Source: an uncultured Desulfovibrio sp. (GTDB lineage Bacteria; Desulfobacterota; Desulfovibrionia; Desulfovibrionales; Desulfovibrionaceae). Taken from it: DNA of 12,698 bases. The translations under genes were made by a program, and so were the position numbers. Positions within the stretch are counted from its first letter, which is position 1. The number at the start of each line of letters is the position of its first letter. The notes below the pieces were generated by a model, which saw only the letters and a list, made by a program, of their open reading frames with translations, made no database searches and was not told the DNA's origin. The stretch covers positions 1-12,698 of the forward strand of contig USBZ01000057.1 in assembly GCA_900553065.1 (NCBI GenBank), given 5' to 3'. Below, one piece after another: positions 5,863 through 12,684 of this stretch.

Positions 5863-7926
5863 TCAGGACAAAAACGATTCCGGAAATACCGGCGTATCCG
5901 CCTCAAGTTCGGACCAGTCCAGATGGCAGGCCAGACCGTGACCGTCGCGGAAGACCATGTCCGGAGTCACCGTGGAACAGGCCTCGCACTGCTTGCGGTA
6001 GCAGCGCGTACGGAAGCGGCATCCGGAAGGAGGATTCGCCGGACTCGGAATCTGACCTTCCAGAAGTATGCTCTTGTGCGGCTGCGGAATGCAGGGCAGC
6101 GAAATGGAGGACAACAGGGCCTTGGTATACGGATGGTACGGAGGACGGAACACCTGATCCGTACTGCCCACTTCCACGAGACGCCCCAGATACATGACCG
6201 CGATGCGCTGGGAAATCTCGCGCACGGCGGACAGGTCGTGGGAGATGAACAGATAGGACGTCTGAAACTCCCTCTGAAGATCCCGAAGCAGATTGATGAT
6301 GGACGCCTGCACGGAAACGTCAAGGGCCGAGGTCACCTCGTCGCACACCACGAAGGAAGGATGCACGGCAAAGGCTCTGGCAATGGCCACGCGCTGTTTT
6401 TCGCCGCCGCTGAGCTGATGCGGCTTGCGGTGCAGATAGGTACGGGGCAGCGACACCATGTCCAGCAGTCGATAACAGCGCTTTTCCAGATCGGCGCGGT
6501 CCGTGGCGATGCCATGCAGAAGAAGTGGCCGGGAAAGGATGGTGTAGAGGCTGTGCCGGGGATTCAACGAGGAGTCCGGACTCTGGAAAATGATCTGTAT
6601 GGACTTGCAGAGACTCTGACTGTGCTTGTGGGTGATGTCTTCGCCGCGGTACAGCACCGTGCCGTCCGTGGCTTCGGCCAGGCGGAGTATGGCCTTGCCC
6701 AGCGTGCTCTTGCCGCAGCCGGATTCGCCCACCACTCCCAGCGTCTCGCCGGGCATGATGGAAAAAGACACGTCGTCCACGGCATAGACACAACGGGGCT
6801 TGTGCCGCAGCATTCTGTCCATGAACGTACTGTGCTCATAGTATTTCTTGAGATTGCGCACCTCAAGAAGAGGTTCCGAACACTGATTCTCTCCGCCGTA
6901 CCGGCCGACGCACTCCTCCACCGCACCGGTAGCGAAAGAAAGGGGCGTCCCCGCACGATGGCAGAACACCCGGTGCTCCACACCGTCCTCGGAAGGAATG
7001 AGCTGCACAGCCGGCAACGCCGAGCTGCAACAGTCCTCGACCACGGAACAGCGGGGAGCAAAGGCACAGCCCGGAGGCAGGGAAATAAGATTGGGCAGCA
7101 GACCAGGCATAGAATACCCTTTGTGCTTTCTGTCCGCCTCAATGCTGGAAATGCTGTGCATGAGCCCCTGCGTGTACGGGTGCGCAGGATGACGGAACAT
7201 GGTTTCACGAGAGCCTTCCTCCACCAGCGCACCGGCATAGATGACCCCCACTCTGTCGGCCAGACGGGCCACGATGCCCATATCGTGCGTGATGTAGAGA
7301 ATAGCCACGTTCGTGCGCGAACGGACTTCTTCCAGAAGTCGCAGAAATTGAATTTCCGTGGTCACGTCCAGAGCCGTGGTCGGCTCGTCCATGATGATGA
7401 GATCAGGATGACTGAGCAGCGCCTGAGCAATGGTGATGCGCTGCTTCTGACCGCCGGAAATCTGATGGGGATAGCGCTGCATGATGCTCTTCGGATCGGG
7501 GATGTTGATGGCCTCGAGCATGGCAAGGGCGCGCTTCTCCGCTTCGGCACGGGAAATTTTTTCGTGGTAGATGATGCCCTCCATAAGCTGCTCGCCTATG
7601 GTATAACAGGGATTCGCCGCCGTATGCGGGTTCTGGAACACCATGCCCACGTGCTTGCCGCGCAGCTTTTCCAGCTGAGCGTGGTTGTACCTCGTGATGT
7701 CTTCGCCTTTGAAAAGAATACGGCCGCTTTCGATGCTGCCGTTTTCCGGCAAGTAGCCCATGGCGGCGAAGGCCAGCGTGCTCTTGCCCGAACCGGATTC
7801 GCCGATGAGGGCGTAACATTCGCCCCGACGCACCTCAAGGGAGACGTGGCGTACCGCCTGCACCTTGCCGCTTACGGTCTTGAAGGAAATGGAAACGTCG
7901 TCGATCTGAAGAAGAGGCTCGGCCAT
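5863..7926 (-). CDS. Dipeptide/oligopeptide ABC transporter ATPase, DppD-DppF fusion
   Basis: This 687-residue protein carries two complete ATPase halves, so one gene supplies both nucleotide-binding domains, as in GsiA and YejF. First half: Walker A GESGSGKST (42-50), Q98, signature ISGGQ (156-160), Walker B LIIMDE (176-181), H214. Second half: Walker A GESGCGKST (400-408), signature LSGGE (505-509), Walker B FVVCDE (525-530), H563; its D-loop region reads DEVTSALD instead of the usual DEPTSALD. Each half ends in an oligo_HPY peptide-transporter tail with spaced cysteines (287, 293, 299, 300, 322 and 636, 642, 647, 650, 667). Equivalent cysteines bind a [4Fe-4S] cluster in some Dpp structures. 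ATG at 7926 follows GGGAGG at about 5-base spacing; the codon before it is a GTG, a less likely start. Its ATG overlaps the TGA of the permease by one base, indicating coupling. It would energise the 7926-9734 permease pair at the inner membrane. Confidence 0.93.
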   Translation of the reverse strand: MAEPLLQIDDVSISFKTVSGKVQAVRHVSLEVRRGECYALIGESGSGKSTLAFAAMGYLPENGSIESGRILFKGEDITRYNHAQLEKLRGKHVGMVFQNPHTAANPCYTIGEQLMEGIIYHEKISRAEAEKRALAMLEAINIPDPKSIMQRYPHQISGGQKQRITIAQALLSHPDLIIMDEPTTALDVTTEIQFLRLLEEVRSRTNVAILYITHDMGIVARLADRVGVIYAGALVEEGSRETMFRHPAHPYTQGLMHSISSIEADRKHKGYSMPGLLPNLISLPPGCAFAPRCSVVEDCCSSALPAVQLIPSEDGVEHRVFCHRAGTPLSFATGAVEECVGRYGGENQCSEPLLEVRNLKKYYEHSTFMDRMLRHKPRCVYAVDDVSFSIMPGETLGVVGESGCGKSTLGKAILRLAEATDGTVLYRGEDITHKHSQSLCKSIQIIFQSPDSSLNPRHSLYTILSRPLLLHGIATDRADLEKRCYRLLDMVSLPRTYLHRKPHQLSGGEKQRVAIARAFAVHPSFVVCDEVTSALDVSVQASIINLLRDLQREFQTSYLFISHDLSAVREISQRIAVMYLGRLVEVGSTDQVFRPPYHPYTKALLSSISLPCIPQPHKSILLEGQIPSPANPPSGCRFRTRCYRKQCEACSTVTPDMVFRDGHGLACHLDWSELEADTPVFPESFLS

Positions 7927-8771
7927 CACACCCTCCCGAGTTCCTTGGGATCAAGGATGTCGCGCAGCCCGTCGCCCAGAAGGTTGAAGGATATGGTCGT
8001 GAAGGCAATGGCGAGAATGGGCCACACGATGAGCATGGGAGCCTCGAAGATATACTCGCGCGCCGAGCCGATGATGAGTCCCCAGTCGGGAGTGGGCGGC
8101 TGCGTGCCGAGGCCGAGGAAGCTCAGCGAGGATGCCGTCAGAATGACGAACCCCACCTTGATGCTCGCTTCCACGATGATGGGCTGCACTGCGTTGGGCA
8201 GAAGCTCCACAAGAAGAATGTACCAGGTGCGCTCGCCGCGCGCCTTGGCGGCTTCAATGAACTCCTCGTTCCGCACGTTGAGGCACGAACTTCGCGCCAC
8301 TCGTGCGGTTTTCGGTATGCCCGTGATGCTGATGGCCACGATGACGTTCACAAGGCTGGACCCCAGCATGGAAAGAATGAGCAAGGCGAAGAGAATGCCC
8401 GGAAAGGCCATGAGAATATCCATGGCGCGCATGATGAACTCATCCGCACGGCCGCCGAGATAGCCGCTGGTCAGCCCGATGAGTCCACCGGCCACGGCGC
8501 AGATCACGGACACGCTGAGACCGATGCCGAGAGAGGTACGCGTGCCGAGAATGATGCGGCTGAACATATCTCTGCCGTACTCGTCCGTGCCCATGACGTG
8601 TTCGATGCTCGGAGGCGCAAAGCGTTCCTTGGGATTCAGTTTAAGCGGATCGTGAGGGGCGATCATCGGGGCGAACAGCGCAACGATGAGAAGAAGGGAA
8701 ACAAGAATGCTGCCGACGAAGGCGGAAGGATACCTCCGCAGCGTGGAAAAGACGGTACGAATGCAAGACAT
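7926..8771 (-). CDS. ABC transporter permease, DppC type
   Basis: This 281-residue inner-membrane protein is the second permease of a dipeptide/oligopeptide/nickel-family importer. It has the N-terminal membrane helix (about 18-38), then the DppC hallmark HVMGTDEYGRDMFSRI (58-73), several hydrophobic helices (about 82-104, 119-137, 140-152, 205-221, 245-265), and the cytoplasmic EAA loop that docks on the ATPase (FIEAAKARG, 171-179). The C terminus GDGLRDILDPKEL is typical. The ATG at 8771 lies 12 bases after the first permease stop, with AGGA just before it. Length and order match the family. Nothing unusual is seen. Confidence 0.94.
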   Translation of the reverse strand: MSCIRTVFSTLRRYPSAFVGSILVSLLLIVALFAPMIAPHDPLKLNPKERFAPPSIEHVMGTDEYGRDMFSRIILGTRTSLGIGLSVSVICAVAGGLIGLTSGYLGGRADEFIMRAMDILMAFPGILFALLILSMLGSSLVNVIVAISITGIPKTARVARSSCLNVRNEEFIEAAKARGERTWYILLVELLPNAVQPIIVEASIKVGFVILTASSLSFLGLGTQPPTPDWGLIIGSAREYIFEAPMLIVWPILAIAFTTISFNLLGDGLRDILDPKELGRV

Positions 8772-8783
8772 GGTTCCTGCCCC

Positions 8784-9734
8784 CTACTGATAGCGTATGC
8801 GCGGATTGACCAGGCCGTAGGCGAGGTCGGCCAGAAAGTTGACCAGGCAGTAGACGCAGGCCACGGTAAGTACGGTGGCCTGAAGCAGCGGTACATCGCG
8901 GCTCGTCACGGCATAGACGATGAGTCGGCCGATCCCCGGATAGGCAAAGACCTCCTCAATGACCACGACACTGCCGATGAGGTAGCCGACATCCAGTGCC
9001 AGCACGGTAATGGTCGGCATGAGCGCGTTGCGCAGGGCGTGCTTGAACACCACCATGCGGTTGCTCAGTCCGCGCAGGCGGGCGCTGCGCACATAGTCGG
9101 ACTGCATGACGTGGATCATTTCCGAACGGGTCTGACGCATGATGTGGGCGATGAGCACGATGACCAGCGTCATGACGGGCAGAACGATGTGGGAAAGAGC
9201 TTCGGAAAAGTTTTCCGAAAAGGGAACGTAGCCGGCAGACGGGAAGAGATTGAGCACGGGGCCGGCAAAAGCTATGATGAGAAGGGAACCGGTGGCGAAT
9301 TCGGGAATCGAAATGCCGACGTACGAACTCACCTGAATGATGCGATCCACTGCGCTGTTGCGGTGCAGGGCCGCAAAGACACCGAGCGGTATGGCGATGA
9401 TGGTCACCAGCACGATGCTGAAGGCGGCCAGGATCGCGGAATTTTTCAGACGGAACAAAAGCAGCGGCAGGATGGGCTGATCCATGGAAAGCGCATGGCC
9501 GAAATCACCGTGCAGCACTCCCCAAATCCACTTGCCGTACTGTTCATAGAACGGCAGATTCAGCCCCATCTGGTCCTCAAGTGCACGAAGTGCGTCGTCC
9601 GTGGCGAATTCCCCGAGAATGACCTGAGCAAGGTTGCCGGGAAGAACCATGGTGATGGCAAAAATAATGATGGAAATGCAAAAAAGCGTGACAAGCATGA
9701 AACAGAAGCGTTTCAATATGTAAACAGGACTCAT
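8784..9734 (-). CDS. ABC transporter permease, DppB type
   Basis: This 316-residue inner-membrane permease of the DppB/OppB/GsiC group starts with the usual MSPVYILKRF followed by a long hydrophobic helix (about 11-32). Then come the periplasmic MGLNLPFYEQY segment (56-66) and GDFGHAL (76-82), helices near 98-121, 138-162, 183-199, 243-261 and 287-306, and the EAA-like docking loop RSARLRGLSNRM (216-227). The C terminus LVNPRIRY is typical of the group. I chose the ATG at 9734 because GGGGAG lies a few bases upstream and the protein then starts like its family; an upstream in-frame ATG at 9812 would add 26 Pro-rich residues encoded inside a large RNA hairpin. Confidence 0.94.
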   Translation of the reverse strand: MSPVYILKRFCFMLVTLFCISIIIFAITMVLPGNLAQVILGEFATDDALRALEDQMGLNLPFYEQYGKWIWGVLHGDFGHALSMDQPILPLLLFRLKNSAILAAFSIVLVTIIAIPLGVFAALHRNSAVDRIIQVSSYVGISIPEFATGSLLIIAFAGPVLNLFPSAGYVPFSENFSEALSHIVLPVMTLVIVLIAHIMRQTRSEMIHVMQSDYVRSARLRGLSNRMVVFKHALRNALMPTITVLALDVGYLIGSVVVIEEVFAYPGIGRLIVYAVTSRDVPLLQATVLTVACVYCLVNFLADLAYGLVNPRIRYQ

Positions 9735-9777
9735 GTTCTCCCCTTTTCTGCCCTTTAACAACGGGTATCGCGGCAGA

Positions 9778-9848
9778 GGCGGCGGACACGCCCCCGGCAC
9801 CCGCCCGAACATATCTTTCGGTAAAGGATGCCGGAAACGTCCGCCGCC
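9778..9848 (-). promoter_or_regulatory. Long nested stem-loop between the binding-protein and permease genes
   Basis: Three stems nest perfectly around one centre. The outer is GGCGGCGGAC (9778-9787) with GTCCGCCGCC (9839-9848), 10 bp; the middle is CCGGCA (9794-9799) with TGCCGG (9829-9834), 6 bp; the inner is CCGAA (9805-9809) with TTCGG (9817-9821), 5 bp. No U-run follows in the minus direction. A stable structure right after the binding-protein gene is a known way to keep that message longer-lived than the membrane genes, as in the malE-malF gap. Confidence 0.75.
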
Positions 9849-9874
9849 GGTCTCGCTGACGTCGGAGTGAGCAA

Positions 9875-11425
9875 TCAGCTCATCCAGACGTTCTCGATGG
9901 TAAAGAAGGTGTTTCTCGGGTTACGCACGATGCCGTTGACCTTGCTCTGATGTGCGGAAACAAGATCGAGGAAGAACGGCACACAGGAAGGCACTTCTTC
10001 GTACAGCAGTTCCTGGCAGTCGGCAAAGATGGCACGCTGCTTTTCCGGATCGAGCTGCTGACGGGCCTGGAGGACCAGCTGATCGAACTTCTTGTTGTTC
10101 CAGCGGGTTTCGTTCCACGAGGCGTCGGAAGTGTACAGAAGCTGGAACAACGCGTCCTCGCAGGACTGCATATTGTAGAAGCCCACATAGAAGTTGGCCT
10201 TCTTCCAGTACTGATCCAGGAAGGTGCTGTAGTCCACATGCTGCAGCTTGATGTTCACGCCTATCTGAGCCGCGCACTGCTGCAGCACAATGCCGAGCTT
10301 GCCGCGCACGGCGGGTACGGCGGCAATATACATGGGAATGGTGCTGCCCTGACGGAACCCGGCTTCGGACAGCAGCTTCGCGGCCTTCTCAAGATCCTGC
10401 TTGCGCTCGGGAAGCTGATGATAGAAGGGATATTCGGGAGAAACGGGGTTGTCGTTGCCTATGCGGCCGAAGCCTTCAAGGCACATATCGAGCGCCATCT
10501 GACGATCAAGGGAAAGGCTGATGGCCTGGCGAACACGCATGTCCGTGAACGGCTTCATGTCGCAGCCGAACACCACGCTGGGGAACTGTCCGCTGCCCGT
10601 GCGCGTGACCACCATGCCCGCTTCCTTGAGCTTGTCGAGCTGGCTGATGTTGGCCTCGAGCACCCAGTCGATCTGCCCGGTGAGCAGTGCATTGGTTTCC
10701 GCCACTGAATCGGGGAAAATCAGCATCTGTACTTCGTCGAGATAGGGCTTTTCACCGTCGAAGTATTCCGGATTGCGATCGAAGATGAGATGGCTGCCCG
10801 GCACATATTCACGCAGCTTGAACGGCCCGCTGCCGCAGCCCTTGGAGGCCAGAGAGGCATAATCGCCTTCCAGCACGTCTTTCGGGCAGATCTTCATGCA
10901 GGGATAGGCCAGAGACTGAGGCAGGAACGAGAAGGGGTAGGCCGTCACGATGCGGACGGTATACTTGTCCTCCACATCCACGGTAGTAATGGGGCCGATG
11001 TTTTTGCGGCCGGGGGAGGCGGTTTCCGCATCCAGCACCTTGCGGATGGACGCCACGACGTCATCGGCGGTCACTTCCTTGCCGGTCTGAAAACGTACGC
11101 CCTTGCGCAGACGAAAACGCCAGGTCGTCGCATCCGAACTTTCCCAGGTTTCCGCAAGGTCGGGAACGGGCTTGAGTTCATGGGACAGCTTGACCAGACC
11201 GCTGTACATCAGTTCGCCCTGCATGTACTCCGACAGGTTGACGTGCCGGTAGGGATTCAGGGACTTCAGTTCCCGGCTCACGCTGACGCGCAGCGTTCCG
11301 CCCCGCTTGGGAGCAGAGGCAAGAGCCAGTCCGGGAACGCCGCACAATGTGACGGCAGCCGCTCCCGCGGCCATTCCTTTAAGGAAGGTTCTGCGGGTAA
11401 AGCGATCGTTCTCAAAAAGGTACAT
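9875..11425 (-). CDS. Tat-exported solute-binding protein, family 5 (dipeptide/nickel ABC transporter)
   Basis: This 516-residue periplasmic binding protein captures the transported compound and hands it to the DppB/DppC-type permeases. Residues 10-16 (TRRTFLK) form a twin-arginine motif, followed by an Ala-rich hydrophobic stretch (19-35) and an ASA cleavage site near 38. C28 is preceded by Leu, so a lipoprotein box is unlikely. The mature start RGGTLRVSVS, the FRLRKGVRFQTGKEVTADD block and the repeated FAD/YTS-type C-terminal region fit the SBP_bac_5 family, as does the length. ATG at 11425 is preceded by GGAGG at 5-base spacing and starts the Tat signal exactly. A frame extension to 11569, overlapping the previous gene's stop as ATGA, would bury the signal and is rejected. 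Export by Tat suggests folding or cofactor loading before export. The ligand is not predictable from sequence. Confidence 0.93.
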   Translation of the reverse strand: MYLFENDRFTRRTFLKGMAAGAAAVTLCGVPGLALASAPKRGGTLRVSVSRELKSLNPYRHVNLSEYMQGELMYSGLVKLSHELKPVPDLAETWESSDATTWRFRLRKGVRFQTGKEVTADDVVASIRKVLDAETASPGRKNIGPITTVDVEDKYTVRIVTAYPFSFLPQSLAYPCMKICPKDVLEGDYASLASKGCGSGPFKLREYVPGSHLIFDRNPEYFDGEKPYLDEVQMLIFPDSVAETNALLTGQIDWVLEANISQLDKLKEAGMVVTRTGSGQFPSVVFGCDMKPFTDMRVRQAISLSLDRQMALDMCLEGFGRIGNDNPVSPEYPFYHQLPERKQDLEKAAKLLSEAGFRQGSTIPMYIAAVPAVRGKLGIVLQQCAAQIGVNIKLQHVDYSTFLDQYWKKANFYVGFYNMQSCEDALFQLLYTSDASWNETRWNNKKFDQLVLQARQQLDPEKQRAIFADCQELLYEEVPSCVPFFLDLVSAHQSKVNGIVRNPRNTFFTIENVWMS

Positions 11426-11436
11426 GGAAGCCTCCA

Positions 11437-11475
11437 TTAATGAAAAAGCATGCTGGACCGGACTCCCGGTTCCAT
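11437..11475 (-). CDS. Possible 12-codon leader peptide
   Basis: On the minus strand an ATG at 11475 follows a perfect AGGAGG (11480-11485) by 4 bases and opens MEPGVRSSMLFH before a TAA at 11437-11439. The stop lies one base before the GGAGG (11431-11435) of the binding-protein gene and is out of frame with it. A terminating ribosome would cover or open that site, so coupled translation or leader control is possible. A small dyad (ACCGG, GAGT, CCGGT) lies within the mini-ORF. Expression is not shown; the strong ribosome site could be chance. Confidence 0.35.
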   Translation of the reverse strand: MEPGVRSSMLFH

Positions 11476-11491
11476 ACTTCCTCCTGTTTTC

Positions 11492-11530
11492 GGAAAGGCA
11501 TCCTCCGCCCCATGCGGAAGAAGCCTTTCC
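11492..11530 (-). promoter_or_regulatory. Stem-loop between ATC-hydrolase-like gene and binding-protein gene
   Basis: GGAAAGGC (11492-11499) pairs perfectly with GCCTTTCC (11523-11530), and inside it TCCGC (11504-11508) pairs with GCGGA (11514-11518) around a 5-nt loop. In the minus direction no U-run follows, so it is probably an RNA-processing or stability element marking the 5' side of the binding-protein message, matching the structure on its 3' side. Confidence 0.65.
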
Positions 11531-11565
11531 GCGATCACACTGACCCGATGATTCCGGGCCGGATG

Positions 11566-12456
11566 TCATGCCTGAAAGGGAAAGCCGAATGCTGTATAAA
11601 ATTCTTCCTCAAAGAGTTTTCTCGGGCGGGGATCCGAATAACAGGCCCAGATAGCCGCCCCGGGGCCGTCCGGCGCAAAGTCGAGCGGCGTGTTGGCAAT
11701 CACGAAAGCGCGGTCGAACGGCTTGTTCAGTGCCGCCGCACGGGTCTTGAGATGCGCGGCGAAATCCTCGGCAAAAACTCGAAGCGCACCGCGAATGCAT
11801 GCTTCGCCGCGTTCCTGATAGGCGTCGAGCATAGCGGCCGCAATATTCTGAATGATGCGCACGCACAGCATGGTGAATCCTTCCTGTGCCGACACGGGTT
11901 CCAGCGGCTTCACCTTTTCCGGAGAAAAGTCGGGATCGAATTCGGCAAAGGCTTCCCGACGTTCCTCTTCAGTCAGATTGCCGGGGCGAAAATACACCGA
12001 AAAACGGCAGAAGGAGTCGTTCTGGGTCAGGGTCTGACTCAGGTTCGTCTGAGAATGGGGAGCATAGGCGCCGAACTTGGCATGATGGAATTCCTCACAG
12101 TACAGACGGCCCAGACGGAGCCCGTCCATGCTCCGCCACATGTCCGCAATGGGGCAGACAAGCGTTTCCGAAAACCGTTCCTGTTCCGTCAGTCTGATCT
12201 TGTTGCGACGGAAGCGGGGATCTCCAGGAAGATCGCCATGACCGAAAAGATTTTCCATATTGAGCTTAAGACCGGCCTTCTTGTGCTTCTCGCGCTGAGC
12301 GAGACCGCGATCTATACCAAACTGACGCACGGCTTGACGAAGCAGAGGCTCCGCTTCCAGCCCGAACTGCTGGTCCACGGCCCGGGCAAGGTGAAGGTAC
12401 AGCTTGGACCATGCGTCCTGATAATTGGCAATTTCCAATTCCGTTTCTCTTGTCAT
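11566..12456 (-). CDS. L-2-amino-thiazoline-4-carboxylic acid hydrolase family protein
   Basis: This 296-residue cytoplasmic protein heads the operon. The family takes its name from the Pseudomonas enzyme that opens L-2-amino-thiazoline-4-carboxylate to N-carbamoyl-L-cysteine; most members are uncharacterised. Supporting pattern: an N-terminal helical block with AVRQFGIDRG (42-51); CPIADMW (101-107); LGRLYCEEFHHAKFGAY (115-131); and TLTQNDSFCRFSVYF (142-156). C101, C120 and C150 are in conserved-looking places. Residues about 198-245 repeat the hydrophobic and charge pattern of residues about 18-66, so the C-terminal third may be a partial duplication of the N-terminal helical module. ATG at 12456 has AGGAG (12465-12469) 8 bases upstream. 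A sigma70-like promoter and a leader hairpin precede it. The family call is fairly firm; the exact reaction is open, because related sequences may act on other substrates. Confidence 0.75.
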   Translation of the reverse strand: MTRETELEIANYQDAWSKLYLHLARAVDQQFGLEAEPLLRQAVRQFGIDRGLAQREKHKKAGLKLNMENLFGHGDLPGDPRFRRNKIRLTEQERFSETLVCPIADMWRSMDGLRLGRLYCEEFHHAKFGAYAPHSQTNLSQTLTQNDSFCRFSVYFRPGNLTEEERREAFAEFDPDFSPEKVKPLEPVSAQEGFTMLCVRIIQNIAAAMLDAYQERGEACIRGALRVFAEDFAAHLKTRAAALNKPFDRAFVIANTPLDFAPDGPGAAIWACYSDPRPRKLFEEEFYTAFGFPFQA

Positions 12457-12476
12457 GCCTTTCTCTCCTGGCTGAA

Positions 12477-12502
12477 AAGAATCCCGAGGATCGGGAATTC
12501 TT
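12477..12502 (-). promoter_or_regulatory. Hairpin in the 5' leader of the operon (possible attenuator)
   Basis: On the minus strand AAGAA, one bulged T, TCCCGA, a 3-nt TCC loop, TCGGGA and TTCTT form an 11-bp stem that runs into TTCTTTT. It lies between the predicted transcription start and the ribosome site, ending 7 bases before AGGAG. It could act as a weak attenuator or mask translation; the U-run is short and broken by C. Confidence 0.45.
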
Positions 12503-12525
12503 ACTCTTCCTTATGAATTATTTTT

Positions 12526-12553
12526 ATAATAGCTACATCCATTATATTGTCAA
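12526..12553 (-). promoter_or_regulatory. Sigma70-type promoter of the operon
   Basis: On the minus strand TTGACA (12553-12548, full match) is followed after 16 bases by TATTAT (12531-12526, five of six). Transcription would start near 12519, giving a leader of about 60 bases before the ATG at 12456. Confidence 0.7.
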
Positions 12554-12572
12554 CGAGCATCTACGCTCTTTG
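12551..12572. promoter_or_regulatory. 22-bp imperfect palindrome overlapping the -35 box (operator candidate)
   Basis: The halves CAACGAGC and GCTCTTTG flank a 6-base centre (ATCTAC). Nine of eleven position pairs across the whole palindrome are complementary. It begins inside the -35 hexamer and extends upstream, where a dimeric regulator could block or contact RNA polymerase. Confidence 0.45.
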
Positions 12573-12611
12573 AAAGCATAATATTTTACAGTTATTTATA
12601 ATAATATAATC

Positions 12612-12638
12612 AATAAACTATTATATTAACAGTTTATT
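12612..12638. repeat. 8-bp inverted repeat in the AT-rich right flank
   Basis: AATAAACT (12612-12619) and AGTTTATT (12631-12638) are exact reverse complements, 11 bases apart. A related ACAGTTATTT lies at 12588-12597, against ACAGTTTATT at 12629-12638. These could be binding half-sites shared by the operon and a divergent gene. The region is very AT-rich, so confidence is low. Confidence 0.3.
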
Positions 12639-12684
12639 TCATGAGAAAAAATCCTTCTGTATTTAAGTATTAGAGATATAAAAA

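Noticed and set aside
4774..8463. Plus-strand open frame of 1229 codons opposite the transporter and M20 genes
   Set aside because: It is exactly antisense to four convincing genes, its translation is rich in Arg, His and Gly without domains, and long stop-free antisense frames are expected opposite GC-rich coding sequence.
8598..9758. Plus-strand frame of 386 codons opposite the permeases
   Set aside because: It is antisense to membrane-protein genes, and its charged His/Asp/Gly-rich translation is the complement of hydrophobic codons.
9735..9812. 26-residue N-terminal extension of the first permease
   Set aside because: It is Pro/Gly-rich, lies partly in the 9778-9848 hairpin, and the inner ATG at 9734 has a Shine-Dalgarno and the usual family start.
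11426..11569. 48-residue N-terminal extension of the binding protein with an ATGA overlap with the preceding gene
   Set aside because: The Tat signal starts precisely at the inner ATG (11425), which has its own GGAGG; the extension is Gly/Ser-rich, crosses a stable hairpin and would block export.
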